DNA from: Paenibacillus pinihumi DSM 23905 = JCM 16419
Lineage (GTDB): Bacteria > Bacillota > Bacilli > Paenibacillales > Paenibacillaceae
Assembly (NCBI RefSeq): GCF_000422505.1
Contig: NZ_KE383865.1
Coordinates: 406,726 to 470,725, forward strand
DNA: 64,000 bases
Direction: 5' to 3'
The position numbers and the translations under genes are program-made. The notes below the pieces were generated by a model. It was given only the letters and a program-made list of their open reading frames with translations. It was not told where the DNA came from and did not search any database. Numbering within the stretch: position 1 is the stretch's first letter; every line of letters begins with the position of its first letter. This document shows, one piece after another, positions 8,875-18,681 of the stretch.

Positions 8875-9330
8875 CTATCCATGTTTTAATTTTTGCAGCA
8901 AAGCAAGAAGCTGATGCAGTTCCTGCTCATCCAGTGCCTGCAATTTTTGAGCTATTTGCTGACGGTTAGCGGGCAGATGCTGAAGCAGCAGGCTTTGTCC
9001 TTCTTTTGTAATAGTGATGACTGATTTTCGTCCGTCCGTAGGATGTGTGTCCCGGCGAATGAAACCGTCCTTTTCCAGCGGGATAAGCAGCAGGCTGATG
9101 TTGGCTTTGGTAACCCCGATTTTTTGGGCAAGCTTGGAAGGCAGCAGCGTTCCGCCTTCTTTCATCAGTTCGGCTAATATCCGGATTCGTGCCCCGTTTA
9201 ACCCTTGAGCGTGCCAGTATTTTTCCGATACGTCCACTAATGCGGCAGTCGTTTCCACGAGAGTGAAGAATACCTGGGCAGGCAAAGGCAAGTCCAAGAC
9301 ATAATGCTGTAAGTCTTTCAATACAATCAC
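8875..9330 (-). CDS. MarR-family transcriptional regulator
   Basis: A 151-residue winged-helix protein. The central block LPSKLAQKIGVTKANISLLLIPLEKDGFIRRDTHPTDGRK (seen at about residues 65-105) has the recognition helix and the D-x-R-K wing of the MarR family. The start is GTG at 9330; a TTG five codons... downstream candidate (before KDLQHY) is possible. Two near-identical palindromes, one before this gene and one before the oxidoreductase it precedes, suggest autoregulation and control of the QorB-like enzyme. No conserved sensing cysteine stands out in the N-terminal part. Confidence 0.85.
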   Translation of the reverse strand: MIVLKDLQHYVLDLPLPAQVFFTLVETTAALVDVSEKYWHAQGLNGARIRILAELMKEGGTLLPSKLAQKIGVTKANISLLLIPLEKDGFIRRDTHPTDGRKSVITITKEGQSLLLQHLPANRQQIAQKLQALDEQELHQLLALLQKLKHG

Positions 9331-9339
9331 ATCCCGAAA

Positions 9340-9357
9340 TAATTAAGCTCTTAACTA
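9340..9357. promoter_or_regulatory. MarR-type operator before the marR gene
   Basis: TAATTAAG-CT-CTTAACTA, one mismatch from a perfect palindrome and the same core (TTAAG-N2-CTTAA) as 8837-8856. It lies just upstream of the MarR start, as expected for autorepression. Confidence 0.7.
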
Positions 9358-9435
9358 CTTTTAATTTAACCGGAATCTATGGATTTGTCAAAATGAGATT
9401 GAAACTGAGATGTTACATGCTGCGACCCATTTTAC

Positions 9436-10119
9436 TTATTTCCGCTTCATGCTGCGAATTATCTGTTTCGTTTCCGGATCGATCCGGTAGGATTCCGTTA
9501 TTTTTTGCAATGCTTTATTGAAGGTGAAGTTGTCCAGCGAATTTGCTTTCAAATAGGCCATCGTTTGAATGGGGAATTTGATGAAGCAGATCGAAATTGC
9601 CCACGCGACCGCCATTTTAACATAGTAGGCTTCATGCTTGATACGGTCCAGCAGCTCCAGTACCCGGGGCAAATAGTCTTCCTCAACATAAAAATCCAGC
9701 AGCATGACGACACCAAAGCGAATTTCGTATTCCTTGTCCGATGCCAGATAGGGTTGAATAAAATCCCATACCCGGTCCCTATTCGTTTTTGTCCATTTTA
9801 AACTTATACAGAAGCTGTCGCACACGGACCAGTTATTAATTTTCGGAACAAAGCCGGCCGTATACTGAAGGAGTTCTTCGATATCCGTTTTGACGTAGCC
9901 AATGACCATGCCTTGCAGCATTGTTTCTTCAAAATAATCATTCTCCGCCTGCTTAAGATAAGTCCGCCAGTCTTCGCGGGCTATTTTTTTTGCTATTTTG
10001 CGCAGCTCCGGAAGCCGGACACCTAAAATGTTATTTGTATTTGGAATGAGGGAGGAGGTAAATGCTTGATAGCCCTCGTCCTGCAGCTCCAGCAGTTGTT
10101 CCCTGATTGTCTTGTCCAT
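9436..10119 (-). CDS. DNA alkylation repair protein (AlkD-like)
   Basis: A 227-residue all-helical HEAT-repeat protein of the AlkC/AlkD superfamily, DNA glycosylases that remove N3/N7-alkylated purines. The segment INNWSVCDSF contains the Trp and Asp that correspond to the AlkD active-site W109/D113, and YEIRFGVVMLLDFY supplies the Arg corresponding to R148. The length is normal. ATG has AAGGAG 8 nt upstream. It stands alone and is not obviously in an operon; the assignment is by family pattern, not by alignment. Confidence 0.85.
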   Translation of the reverse strand: MDKTIREQLLELQDEGYQAFTSSLIPNTNNILGVRLPELRKIAKKIAREDWRTYLKQAENDYFEETMLQGMVIGYVKTDIEELLQYTAGFVPKINNWSVCDSFCISLKWTKTNRDRVWDFIQPYLASDKEYEIRFGVVMLLDFYVEEDYLPRVLELLDRIKHEAYYVKMAVAWAISICFIKFPIQTMAYLKANSLDNFTFNKALQKITESYRIDPETKQIIRSMKRK

Positions 10120-10450
10120 CGTTTTGCTCCTTGGTTAGTTACTTGCTTGCTATTATTCAGCCTGTTATAAATTATAAGGCTTTCATTCTAATCATACCGC
10201 AATCAGTACCAATTTGTATGAAGAAGCAGTATGAGAGCAAGATTTGGATAGTTTTAATTCTCGCATCATTCGTGTAACTTATATCTCTTTCATAGCTTTA
10301 TAACGAAAAGTAATAAATCTTTAAATATTTCTTATAGACAAATCTCGACGAAATATATTGAACCTTGAAGGAGACTGCGATAGTATTAATACAGATTAAA
10401 ACAAAGTAACGTGGTCGGATTTTCTAACGATTGATGCGAGGTGGATGTTG
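10120..10450 (+). promoter_or_regulatory. AT-rich cysJI upstream region
   Basis: No gene is apparent. The stretch 10250-10360 is AT-rich. A loose palindrome, ATAAAT...ATTTCTTAT (10313-10335), lies before a possible -10 TTATAGAC, and no good -35 is visible. This fits an activator-dependent promoter such as the CysL-controlled cysJI promoter of Bacillus subtilis, but no defined operator can be named. I see no SAM riboswitch or T-box structure. Confidence 0.35.
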
Positions 10451-12319
10451 TTGCAACTTCAAGTGACGAATAGTCCGTTTACGAGCGAGCAGGCGGAATT
10501 AATCAACAAGCTGCTCCCGACATTGACGGAAACGCAAATTAATTGGCTCGGCGGATATTTAACCTTTTACCGTGCAGGCGGCAGCGGCGCTGCTGTAGCT
10601 GTACCTGAAGCAAGTTCTGTACCCCACGCTGTACTGGAAGCGCCTGCGGCCGCAGCTCCGGCTGTACCGCAAGGGCCGCGGGACGCGACCATATTGTTTG
10701 GATCGCAGACCGGCAATTCCCAGAGGCTGGCTGGGCGCTTGTCCGACAAGCTGAAGGGCGAGGGCTTCGAAGTTACGTTGTCGGCGATGAATCAATATAA
10801 AACGAATAACCTGAAAAAAGCAGGCTACCTGTTTGTGCTCGTCAGTACGCATGGTGAAGGCGACCCGCCGGATAACGGATTGACGTTTTATGAGTTTTTG
10901 CATAGCAAACGTGCGCCGAAGCTGGAGGGCACGAAGTTCTCAGTACTGGCTCTCGGCGATACCTCGTATGAGTTTTTCTGCAAGACGGGTCAGGATTTTG
11001 ATGCCCGGCTTGCCGAGCTTGGCGCAGAACGGATCGTAGATCGCGTCGATTGCGATGTCGATTTTGAAGATGCTGCAGCGGGCTGGCTGACAGCCGTAAC
11101 CGGCGTATTAACATCAGCCGCGGCACCTTCATCCGCACCGCAAGCTGCAGCCGGAGCTGATGCTTCCATTTCCACGGTTCAAGGGGAGTCGGTGTATACG
11201 CGGGCTAACCCGTTTATGGCTGAAGTGCTGGAGAATCTCAATCTCAACGGCAGAGGCTCCGATCGCGAGACTCGCCACCTGGAGCTGTCGCTTGAAGGAT
11301 CAGGCCTGTCTTATGCGCCTGGCGATGCCGTTGGTGTATATCCGCAGAATGATCTTTCTTTGGTGGATGACATTATTTCGTTCTTGAAATGGAATCCGGC
11401 TGACGCTGTAGTAACCGGCAAGGCAGGCGAGACTTCCCCGCTTCGCGAAGCGCTGCTGCACCATTACGAGATTACAGTATTGTCCAAGCCGCTGCTGGAA
11501 AAAGCGGCAGCGTTCAGCGGAAATGCCAAGCTAGCCGAACTGTTAAAACCGGAAAATAAAGATGAGTTGAGAGCCTATGTAAAAGGGCGCGATCTGCTCG
11601 ACCTGCTTCGCGATTTTGAGCCATGGACGATTAGTCCCGGAGACCTGGCGAATGTGCTTCGCAAAATTCCGCCGCGGCTGTATTCCATCGCGAGCAGTCT
11701 GAATTCACACCCAGATGAAGTGCATTTGACGATCCGCAAGGTTGAATATGAGGCTCATGGACGGGAACGCAAGGGCGTGTGCTCGGTATACACCTCAGAG
11801 CGGCTTGAGCCGGGCGGCAAGCTGCCGGTCTTTATTCAGCAGAACCCGAACTTCAAGCCGCCGGTCAATCCGGACACGCCGGTCATTATGATTGGTCCGG
11901 GTACAGGCGTAGCGCCATTCCGGGCTTTCCTGGAGGATCGCGAGGAGCTTGGAGCGGCAGGGAAGTCATGGCTCTTCTACGGAGACCGCCATTTCGTAAC
12001 GGACTTCCTGTATCAGACGGACTGGCAGCGTATGCTTAATGACGGCGTACTGACGAAGCTGGATGTTGCTTTTTCCCGGGATACGGAAGAGAAGGTCTAT
12101 GTGCAGCAGCGGATGCTGGAGAACAGCGAGGAGCTGTACAAGTGGCTCCAGGAAGGCGCGCACGTATATGTTTGCGGAGACGAAAAGCATATGGCGCATG
12201 ATGTGCAGGCGGCGCTTCTGGAGATTATCGGGAAGCATGGCGGCAAATCCCCTGAAGGGGCGGCAGCGTATCTGACCGAGCTGCAGGAGCAAGGCCGTTA
12301 CCAGCGGGATGTATATTAA
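10451..12319 (+). CDS. cysJ: Sulfite reductase (NADPH) flavoprotein alpha subunit
   Basis: Transfers electrons from NADPH through FAD and FMN to CysI for reduction of sulfite to sulfide in cysteine synthesis. Order of domains: a short N-terminal region, an Ala/Pro-rich linker, flavodoxin domain with ILFGSQTGNSQRLAG, FAD-binding domain with RLYSIASSL, and NADPH-binding domain with MIGPGTGVAPFRAFLEDRE. The C-terminal YQRDVY is typical. I chose TTG at 10451 because it gives MQLQVTNSPF, the known start pattern of Bacillus CysJ, with GAGGTGG at good spacing; ATG at 10445 abuts that ribosome site. About 620 residues, followed by cysI. Confidence 0.95.
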   Translation: MQLQVTNSPFTSEQAELINKLLPTLTETQINWLGGYLTFYRAGGSGAAVAVPEASSVPHAVLEAPAAAAPAVPQGPRDATILFGSQTGNSQRLAGRLSDKLKGEGFEVTLSAMNQYKTNNLKKAGYLFVLVSTHGEGDPPDNGLTFYEFLHSKRAPKLEGTKFSVLALGDTSYEFFCKTGQDFDARLAELGAERIVDRVDCDVDFEDAAAGWLTAVTGVLTSAAAPSSAPQAAAGADASISTVQGESVYTRANPFMAEVLENLNLNGRGSDRETRHLELSLEGSGLSYAPGDAVGVYPQNDLSLVDDIISFLKWNPADAVVTGKAGETSPLREALLHHYEITVLSKPLLEKAAAFSGNAKLAELLKPENKDELRAYVKGRDLLDLLRDFEPWTISPGDLANVLRKIPPRLYSIASSLNSHPDEVHLTIRKVEYEAHGRERKGVCSVYTSERLEPGGKLPVFIQQNPNFKPPVNPDTPVIMIGPGTGVAPFRAFLEDREELGAAGKSWLFYGDRHFVTDFLYQTDWQRMLNDGVLTKLDVAFSRDTEEKVYVQQRMLENSEELYKWLQEGAHVYVCGDEKHMAHDVQAALLEIIGKHGGKSPEGAAAYLTELQEQGRYQRDVY

Positions 12320-12406
12320 GGGACTTATAGCGCCGAATGTTAGGCGTGCGCTTTGGATAGAGGCAATAAGCATGACTTCATCATGCGGGCAAAGGAGTTA
12401 ACAGCA

Positions 12407-14140
12407 ATGGCAAAAAACCATAAGGCAGAGCCAATCGGCGGACCGCCGAGCGACGTGGAGCATTTGAAGAAAGAAAGCAATTATTTGCGCGGATCATTAA
12501 CAGATTCTTTGTCTAACCGGATAACAGGCGGACTGCCTGAGCTGGACAACCGGCTGCTGAAATTCCATGGCAGCTACATGCAGGATGACCGTGACTACCG
12601 CAACGAACGGGAAAAGCAGAAGCTGGAGCCATACTTCCAGTTCATGCTCCGTGTCGTGACCCCTGGCGGCGTAGCGACACCAGAGCAGTGGCTCGTAATG
12701 GATGAGCTGGCCGAGAAATACGGCACCGGAAGCCTTCGTGTTACGACCCGGCAGGCGTTCCAGCTTCACGGCGTACTGAAATGGAATCTGAAAAAAACGA
12801 TTCAGGAAATTAATGAGGCGCTGCTTACAACGCTGGCTGCTTGCGGCGACGTCAGCCGAAACGTAATGTGCAACCCGAATCCTTACCAGTCCGAGATTCA
12901 CAGCGAGGTTTTTCACTGGTCGCAGCAGTTGACTACACATCTGGCGCCTAAAACCCCTGCCTATCATGAAATCTGGCTGGACGGCGAGAAGGTGGTAGAC
13001 AGCCTGGAGCAAAATGGCCAAACAGCTGAAGTAGAACCCATTTACGGCCCTGTGTATCTGCCGCGTAAATTCAAGATCGGCATTGCAGTACCACCATCGA
13101 ATGATGTGGACGTATACTCGCAGGATCTTGGCTATATCGCAATCGTAGAGGGTGGCAAGCTGGTCGGCTTCAATGTCAGTGTCGGCGGCGGCATGGGGAT
13201 GACACACGGAGATACCGCGACCTATCCGCAGCTTGCCAAGGTGATCGGCTTTGTAACGCCGGACCGCATTCTGGATGTAGCGGAGAAGACTGTTACGATT
13301 CAGCGTGATTACGGCAACCGTTCTGTACGGAAATATGCCCGCTTCAAATATACGATTGACCGTCACGGTCTGGATTGGTTTGTAGATGAGCTCCATGAAC
13401 GTCTGGGCTGGGAGCTTGAGCCTGCGCGTGAATTCACTTTCGATCATACGGGTGACCGCTACGGCTGGATCAAGGGCAAGGATGGCAGATGGAATCTGAC
13501 GCTCTACGTCCAGAGTGGACGGATTGCAGATACAGAAGGCTATCCGCTGAAAACGGCGTTGCGTGAAATCGCGAAGATTCATACCGGAGATTTCCGCTTG
13601 ACGGCTAATCAGAATCTGATGATTGCGAACGTAACCAGCCAGAAGAAGACGAAGATTGCTGCTCTTCTGCAGGGATATGGTATTGTCGAAGGTACCCAAT
13701 ACTCAGCACTTCGCCGCAGCGCGCTGTCCTGCGTAGCGCTGCCGACCTGCGGTCTGGCAATGGCTGAGGCAGAGCGGTATTTGCCGACACTGATCGATAA
13801 GCTGGAGCCGATTCTGGAAGAAGCGGGTCTGCGCGATGAGGAAATCAATATCCGCATGACAGGCTGCCCGAACGGCTGCGCACGTCCTGCGCTGGGCGAG
13901 ATCGCGTTTATCGGGAAATCGCCAGGCAAGTACAATATGTATATGGGTGCAGGTTTCTCCGGCGACCGTCTGAGCAAGCTGTACCGCGAGAATATCGGCG
14001 AAGATGAGATTATTGATACGCTTAAGCCGATGATTAACCGCTATGCGGCAGAACGTGACGGCGGGGAACATTTTGGTGATTTTGTAGTCCGTACTGGTTA
14101 TGTGCAGGCTGTAACAGACGGTACGAATTTTCACAATTAA
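12407..14140 (+). CDS. cysI: Sulfite reductase haemoprotein beta subunit
   Basis: Sirohaem/4Fe-4S subunit that carries out the six-electron reduction of sulfite. Cluster ligands are visible as [11 protein letters not shown] (C-x5-C) and [10 protein letters not shown] (C-x3-C). The substrate-binding arginines lie in blocks such as [13 protein letters not shown] and [11 protein letters not shown] at 12407 has AAAGGAG 9 nt upstream and gives 577 residues; a TTG at 12353 in frame has no ribosome site. It follows cysJ by 87 bp, forming the usual cysJI operon, and ends at a strong terminator. Confidence 0.96.
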   Translation: MAKNHKAEPIGGPPSDVEHLKKESNYLRGSLTDSLSNRITGGLPELDNRLLKFHGSYMQDDRDYRNEREKQKLEPYFQFMLRVVTPGGVATPEQWLVMDELAEKYGTGSLRVTTRQAFQLHGVLKWNLKKTIQEINEALLTTLAACGDVSRNVMCNPNPYQSEIHSEVFHWSQQLTTHLAPKTPAYHEIWLDGEKVVDSLEQNGQTAEVEPIYGPVYLPRKFKIGIAVPPSNDVDVYSQDLGYIAIVEGGKLVGFNVSVGGGMGMTHGDTATYPQLAKVIGFVTPDRILDVAEKTVTIQRDYGNRSVRKYARFKYTIDRHGLDWFVDELHERLGWELEPAREFTFDHTGDRYGWIKGKDGRWNLTLYVQSGRIADTEGYPLKTALREIAKIHTGDFRLTANQNLMIANVTSQKKTKIAALLQGYGIVEGTQYSALRRSALSCVALPTCGLAMAEAERYLPTLIDKLEPILEEAGLRDEEINIRMTGCPNGCARPALGEIAFIGKSPGKYNMYMGAGFSGDRLSKLYRENIGEDEIIDTLKPMINRYAAERDGGEHFGDFVVRTGYVQAVTDGTNFHN

Positions 14141-14155
14141 TAAATTAATAATAAG

Positions 14156-14194
14156 AATGGCGACACAGAAGCAGCTTCTGTGTCGCCATTTTTT
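14156..14194 (+). terminator. Terminator of cysJI
   Basis: AATGGCGACACAGAAG pairs perfectly with CTTCTGTGTCGCCATT across a 3-nt loop, followed by six T. Confidence 0.93.
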
Positions 14195-14277
14195 ATTCAT
14201 CATGAAGCATGGATAAGATTCTCATAAGACTGTCCTGAACAGCCCTGCCATACACACCGTGATCGCCAGCCAGTGCA

Positions 14278-15738
14278 TCAGGCATCCAATGCATGCTGCT
14301 CTTGTTTGCTGAAAGCGACGAAGGCTGAGAAAGCAAGGAGAATGAGGCCAGTGAATAAGAACCCCTCAATAATTGTGAAAGACAGCCAACCCAGCAGGGA
14401 AGATCCTGCCACCACGCCGAGCGAGAAAACCGCATAGAAGTAACCGTAGGCTTTCCCCCGCAGTTCCGCTGGTGTAGATTTGATCAGCAGTGTATTAATT
14501 GACGGGAACAAGAAGGCAAAGCCGACGCCGTACAACCCAAGCACCAGGTAAAGCGTCAATGTGGTCGAGGACTGGCTGATCAGCAGCTGGCTGATGCCCA
14601 TCAGTCCAATCCCGAGCGACAGCGTCCGGGCTGGTGCGACACGGTCAAAAATCCGGTTCGTCGGAAGCGCGAAGATGAGAACGGCAATAATGCCAAATGT
14701 GCTCATCAGCGTGCCGCTTAACCGGGAATCATAGCCGAGCGTCTGCACATGCAAGGGCAGCAAATAGGCGATGACGCCCTGAGAGAACATCAGGAAGAAC
14801 GCGCCGGCATATGCTTTGCGTACACCTGAATTGAAGATGGAGCCAGTGGACGGAACATTTCCGGCCTGCTTCTCTTTTTTTGGTATTTTGAATGTCCTGA
14901 AAAATACGGCTGCGAGCACAGTCAGTAAAAATCCGACGACGGCCACACATGTAAATACAAAAGGCACAGAAGTTCTGCTCGCCATAATGCCGCTGAACGC
15001 CGGGCCGACAATCGCGGCCAGTCCGACAAAGGAACCGGTGAAGGCAACTTTTTTGCCTTGCTGGTCCTTTTTCGTTGTATTTGCAGAGAAAGTAAAGGCA
15101 GCAGGAACAATTAATCCGGCAACAAAGCCGTGGAAGATCCTAACAAAAATGAGCATGGTTGGCTGGTCAACGAATCGGTACAAAAGCAGGGCAATGCTGG
15201 ATAAGAACAGTCCGGCCATCAAAATTTTAAAAGGGCCGCTCTTGTCCGTAATAATTCCGGAAATAATATTGCCAAGCGTATTTGCCAAGGAATACAGTCC
15301 AATGACAAAACCGACAATGAAGGAGCTTGCTCCGACGGATGCGGCGAACGTACTCATGACCGGCAGCTGCGAGAATAAATCAAAGAACGAGAAAAACACA
15401 ATGCTGTAAACGAGCAGGGCATAGTTGAAAGGTTTGATCTCCAACCGGTCCTGAACTTTCTTGAGTCTCCAGTCGAGTACAAAGTTGGCAAATGGTACAA
15501 AAGCCGCTGCAACTGCCGCCGCAGGCCATAGGAGATTCCATTTGACCCGCACAGCCGCGTACAGAATCGCAGCTGCATACAGGCAAAAGATTCCCCCGTG
15601 AATACTGCCTACAATCGTGACCGCCTTTTCGAACCCCCAAACATATTTCAAGGGCATGGCGATGCCCAGCAAGACCAGCAATGAAATCCCGTCCAAGAGA
15701 CCTGTTATTCGTAAAAAATAAATTGGATGTATGCGCAC
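14278..15738 (-). CDS. DUF3817-MFS fusion transporter
   Basis: A 486-residue membrane protein. Residues ~4-90 match the DUF3817 pattern (YFLRITGLLDGISLLVLLGI, AMPLKYVWGF, VTIVGSIHGGIF), normally a separate ~100-residue three-helix protein. From ~100 onward it is a 12-helix MFS exporter with DKSGPFKILMAG (motif A region) and drug-efflux-like composition. The two parts are fused in frame without a linker of low complexity. The substrate is unknown. Start: ATG at 15738 with weak ribosome site (TTAGGGAGC). It is convergent with cysI and divergent from the LAL regulator at 15917; the shared 180 bp contains no clear operator. Confidence 0.8.
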   Translation of the reverse strand: MRIHPIYFLRITGLLDGISLLVLLGIAMPLKYVWGFEKAVTIVGSIHGGIFCLYAAAILYAAVRVKWNLLWPAAAVAAAFVPFANFVLDWRLKKVQDRLEIKPFNYALLVYSIVFFSFFDLFSQLPVMSTFAASVGASSFIVGFVIGLYSLANTLGNIISGIITDKSGPFKILMAGLFLSSIALLLYRFVDQPTMLIFVRIFHGFVAGLIVPAAFTFSANTTKKDQQGKKVAFTGSFVGLAAIVGPAFSGIMASRTSVPFVFTCVAVVGFLLTVLAAVFFRTFKIPKKEKQAGNVPSTGSIFNSGVRKAYAGAFFLMFSQGVIAYLLPLHVQTLGYDSRLSGTLMSTFGIIAVLIFALPTNRIFDRVAPARTLSLGIGLMGISQLLISQSSTTLTLYLVLGLYGVGFAFLFPSINTLLIKSTPAELRGKAYGYFYAVFSLGVVAGSSLLGWLSFTIIEGFLFTGLILLAFSAFVAFSKQEQHALDA

Positions 15739-15916
15739 TTGTTGAATGCTCCCTAATCGTTATTCTAAAATATCCATTATCCAATTGTATCACTTTATCA
15801 GTCAAGTAAAAGAGAATACATTCAGGTTAATTTTACAGATTTGAGTCATTCACATAAGTACATAATAGATGAAACTCCAATTGACGCGTTTCTGAGGTGA
15901 AAATTATAATTGTTGT

Positions 15917-18589
15917 ATGATGATGCCAATTATGTGGACCAAACTATATATCCCGCAGCCCCGCCCCAAAATGGTGTCCCGTCCCCGGCTGACCGGACTG
16001 ATGGATGCGGGGAAAGAGCGCAGGCTTACGCTTATTTCAGCTTCTGCGGGCTGCGGTAAAACGACGCTTGTCAGTGAATGGCTTACTGCTTGCCCGCTTC
16101 CGGCAGCCTGGATTTCGCTGGAGGAGGGGGAGCGTGATCCGGCGAGATTTCTGACATACTTATGTGCCGCACTGCAGACTATCGGTGTGGATACAGGCGA
16201 AGGATTGACGAATATGCTGCAGTCCGCCCAGCCTCTGCCGTTGGAACCTGTTCTTGCGGCGATTTTGAATAAAATTGCTGCTGCTGAGCATAAATTCATA
16301 CTCGTGCTGGATGATTACCATGTTTTGAACGGCCAGATGGATGCTGTCTTGGGTTTCCTGCTTGACCGGATGCCGTCCCGGATGCATCTGGTCATCACCA
16401 CACGTGAAGATTCCAAGCTGCCCATTCCCCGGTTGCGTGTCCGCAATCAGCTCACCGAGATTCGCACCGAAGACCTGCGGTTTACAACATCCGAAGCTGC
16501 TGAGTTTCTGGGGCGGGTCATGGGTCTGAACCTTGGTGAAGAGGATATTGCGCTTCTTGAATCCCGTACCGAGGGCTGGATTGCCGGTTTGCAGCTGGCT
16601 GCGCTATCCATCCAGGGTCAGCAGGATACAGCCGGGTTCATTCGCGAATTTAACGGCAGTCACCGTCTTGTTCTCGATTACCTGATCGAAGAAGTGCTTC
16701 ATCAGCAGCCGGAGAATGTACAAGCGTTCCTGCTGCAAACTTCCATTCTGGAGAGCATGTGCGCTCCTCTTTGTGATGCAGTCATTGGTCATAATGCAAC
16801 TGGCAAGGCCGGGGATTCCGGACAAAGCATGCTTGAGTACCTGGACCAGGCCAATTTATTTATTGTTCCGCTCGATAATGAGCGGCGCTGGTATCGCTAT
16901 CACCATCTGTTTGCCGGTTTGCTGCGTACACGGCTGAGCCGGGGTTCTGCCCTGCCTGCAACTGAGGCGGAATTGCACATTCGTGCGAGCAGGTGGTATG
17001 AGAATAACGGATTCATTCTCGAAGCCTTTCAGCACGCTGCTGCTGCCCGTGATATTGCGAGTGCAGCGAGGCTGGCGGAAGGAGAGGGAATGCCTCTCAT
17101 TTTCCGGGGAGCGGCTGCGCCTGTTCTGAATTGGCTGGATACACTGTCCCAGGAGGAGCTGGAAGAGAGGCCCTCATTGTCCGTCATGCATGCTGCTGCA
17201 TTGCTGCTGGTCAGCCAATTGGGCAACGTCGAGCAAAAGCTGCAAGCTGCCGAGAAAGCTTTGAAAGGCGGCCGATATCGCGATGCCACGGTTGCAGCGC
17301 ATGATCGTGATCTGATCGGACATATTGCTTCAATTCGCGCTGTCCTGGCTGTCAGCAGGCATGACGCAGAAGTAATCCGCGCTGAAGCTTCCCGCGCTCT
17401 GGACGATTTGAATCCGGATAATTTGCCAGTACGCACGGCTACAGTCTGGGCTCTCGGGTATGCCTATCAATTGCAGGGAGACAGGGAAGCAGCAGCGAAG
17501 GCCTATGCGGAGGCCTTGTCAAACAGCCGGCGGATCGGACATGTCATCATTATGATCATGTCCACACTCGGCGTGGCCCAAATGCAAGAGTCTGACAACA
17601 AGCTTCATCAAGCTGCGGATACATATCAGCATGTGTTGAAGCTGGCTGGCGATCCGCCGCTGCCGGTCGCTTGCGAAGCGTATTTGGGACTGGCACGGAT
17701 TTCATACGAATGGAATGATCTTGATGCTTCCAGACGTTACACGGAGCAATCGATCCGGCTGGCCGGCCAGTTCGAGCAGACAGATCGGGTAGTTGCAGGT
17801 GAAGTGCTTTTGTCAAGAATACAGCTTGCCCAAGGTGAGGTGCAGGAGGCAGCAGCCTTACTGGACAATGCAAAGCGAATAGCGGAGCAGCAGCACTTTG
17901 TTCATCAGCAGCCGGTTATCGCATCCGTGCATGTACAGCTTCTGCTTCATCAAGGCAAATTGGAGACAGCATCCCATTTGGCACAGAAGCATGGGCTGCC
18001 TGTCAGCCAGGCACGGGTAAGTCTGGCCGAAGGAAGCTTCGCGGAAGCGATCACGATCTTGGAATTATGTCTTGCCCAAACAAAAGCAAAGGGGCTGGCG
18101 GATGAACAGTTGAGAGTGAAGGCACTGTTTGCGCGTGCCCTTCATGCCGGCGGCAGAAAGCCGCAAAGTTCGCATCTGCTGGCGGACGCGCTTGAGGAAG
18201 CGATGCCAGGAGGCTTCCTGAGGATTTTTGTAGACGAAGGCCAAGAGATGGGCCGATTGTTGCGGGACATTGCTGTCCCTGCGGACTTACAGGGTTATGT
18301 CAATCAACTCCTGACCGCATTTCAGACGGGACAATTAAACGGGGGTCAGGAACGCCGCTCTGGCATGCAGCAGCCAAAGGCTGCGGGCGGGCTTATGGAG
18401 CCGCTCAGTGAGAGGGAACTGGAAATACTGCGCCTGATTGCGGAGGGACTCTCCAACCGTGAAATCAGTGAGAAGCTTTTCCTCGCCTTAAGCACTGTCA
18501 AAGGGTACAACCGCAATTTGTTTGACAAACTCCAGGTCAAGCGGCGCACGGAAGCCGTCGCATTGGCCCGCAGCCTGAATTTGCTGTAA
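15917..18589 (+). CDS. LuxR-family ATP-dependent regulator (MalT-like, LAL)
   Basis: An 890-residue signal-transduction ATPase (STAND). It has Walker A SASAGCGKTTLVSEW (~41-55), Walker B ILVLDDYHVL, a long TPR-like helical middle and a C-terminal LuxR helix-turn-helix, LSERELEILRLIAEGLSNRE. The N-terminal TKLYIPQPRPKMVSRPRL is the standard LAL opening. Such proteins bind an inducer through the helical repeats and activate nearby genes. The start is ATG at 15917; the best ribosome site (GAGGTG, 15892) is unusually far, about 19 nt, so translation may be weak. It is followed 92 bp later by an oxidoreductase with a palindrome at its promoter. Confidence 0.92.
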   Translation: MMMPIMWTKLYIPQPRPKMVSRPRLTGLMDAGKERRLTLISASAGCGKTTLVSEWLTACPLPAAWISLEEGERDPARFLTYLCAALQTIGVDTGEGLTNMLQSAQPLPLEPVLAAILNKIAAAEHKFILVLDDYHVLNGQMDAVLGFLLDRMPSRMHLVITTREDSKLPIPRLRVRNQLTEIRTEDLRFTTSEAAEFLGRVMGLNLGEEDIALLESRTEGWIAGLQLAALSIQGQQDTAGFIREFNGSHRLVLDYLIEEVLHQQPENVQAFLLQTSILESMCAPLCDAVIGHNATGKAGDSGQSMLEYLDQANLFIVPLDNERRWYRYHHLFAGLLRTRLSRGSALPATEAELHIRASRWYENNGFILEAFQHAAAARDIASAARLAEGEGMPLIFRGAAAPVLNWLDTLSQEELEERPSLSVMHAAALLLVSQLGNVEQKLQAAEKALKGGRYRDATVAAHDRDLIGHIASIRAVLAVSRHDAEVIRAEASRALDDLNPDNLPVRTATVWALGYAYQLQGDREAAAKAYAEALSNSRRIGHVIIMIMSTLGVAQMQESDNKLHQAADTYQHVLKLAGDPPLPVACEAYLGLARISYEWNDLDASRRYTEQSIRLAGQFEQTDRVVAGEVLLSRIQLAQGEVQEAAALLDNAKRIAEQQHFVHQQPVIASVHVQLLLHQGKLETASHLAQKHGLPVSQARVSLAEGSFAEAITILELCLAQTKAKGLADEQLRVKALFARALHAGGRKPQSSHLLADALEEAMPGGFLRIFVDEGQEMGRLLRDIAVPADLQGYVNQLLTAFQTGQLNGGQERRSGMQQPKAAGGLMEPLSERELEILRLIAEGLSNREISEKLFLALSTVKGYNRNLFDKLQVKRRTEAVALARSLNLL

Positions 18590-18609
18590 AGTACGGCTAT
18601 TTGAAAAAC

Positions 18610-18651
18610 ATACTTTAGTATCTACCTCCAAGGTGCAGGCAAAGCTATACT
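18610..18651 (+). promoter_or_regulatory. Putative activator-dependent promoter of the MDR gene
   Basis: A good -10 (TATACT, 18646-18651) lacks a recognisable -35. A 12-bp palindrome ATACT-TT-AGTAT (18610-18621) is centred near -42, where a LuxR-type activator would bind. This suggests control by the LAL regulator just upstream. Confidence 0.4.
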
Positions 18652-18681
18652 AATTGCAAATACGTGTTTGGAGGAAACCCC

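Noticed and set aside
10120-10450. SAM riboswitch or T-box before cysJ
   Set aside because: No paired stems, no T-box sequence and no terminator/anti-terminator pair in this stretch.
12497-13699. A 400-codon open frame antisense to cysI
   Set aside because: Same explanation: no recognisable motif, no start signal, and the sense frame is unmistakably CysI.
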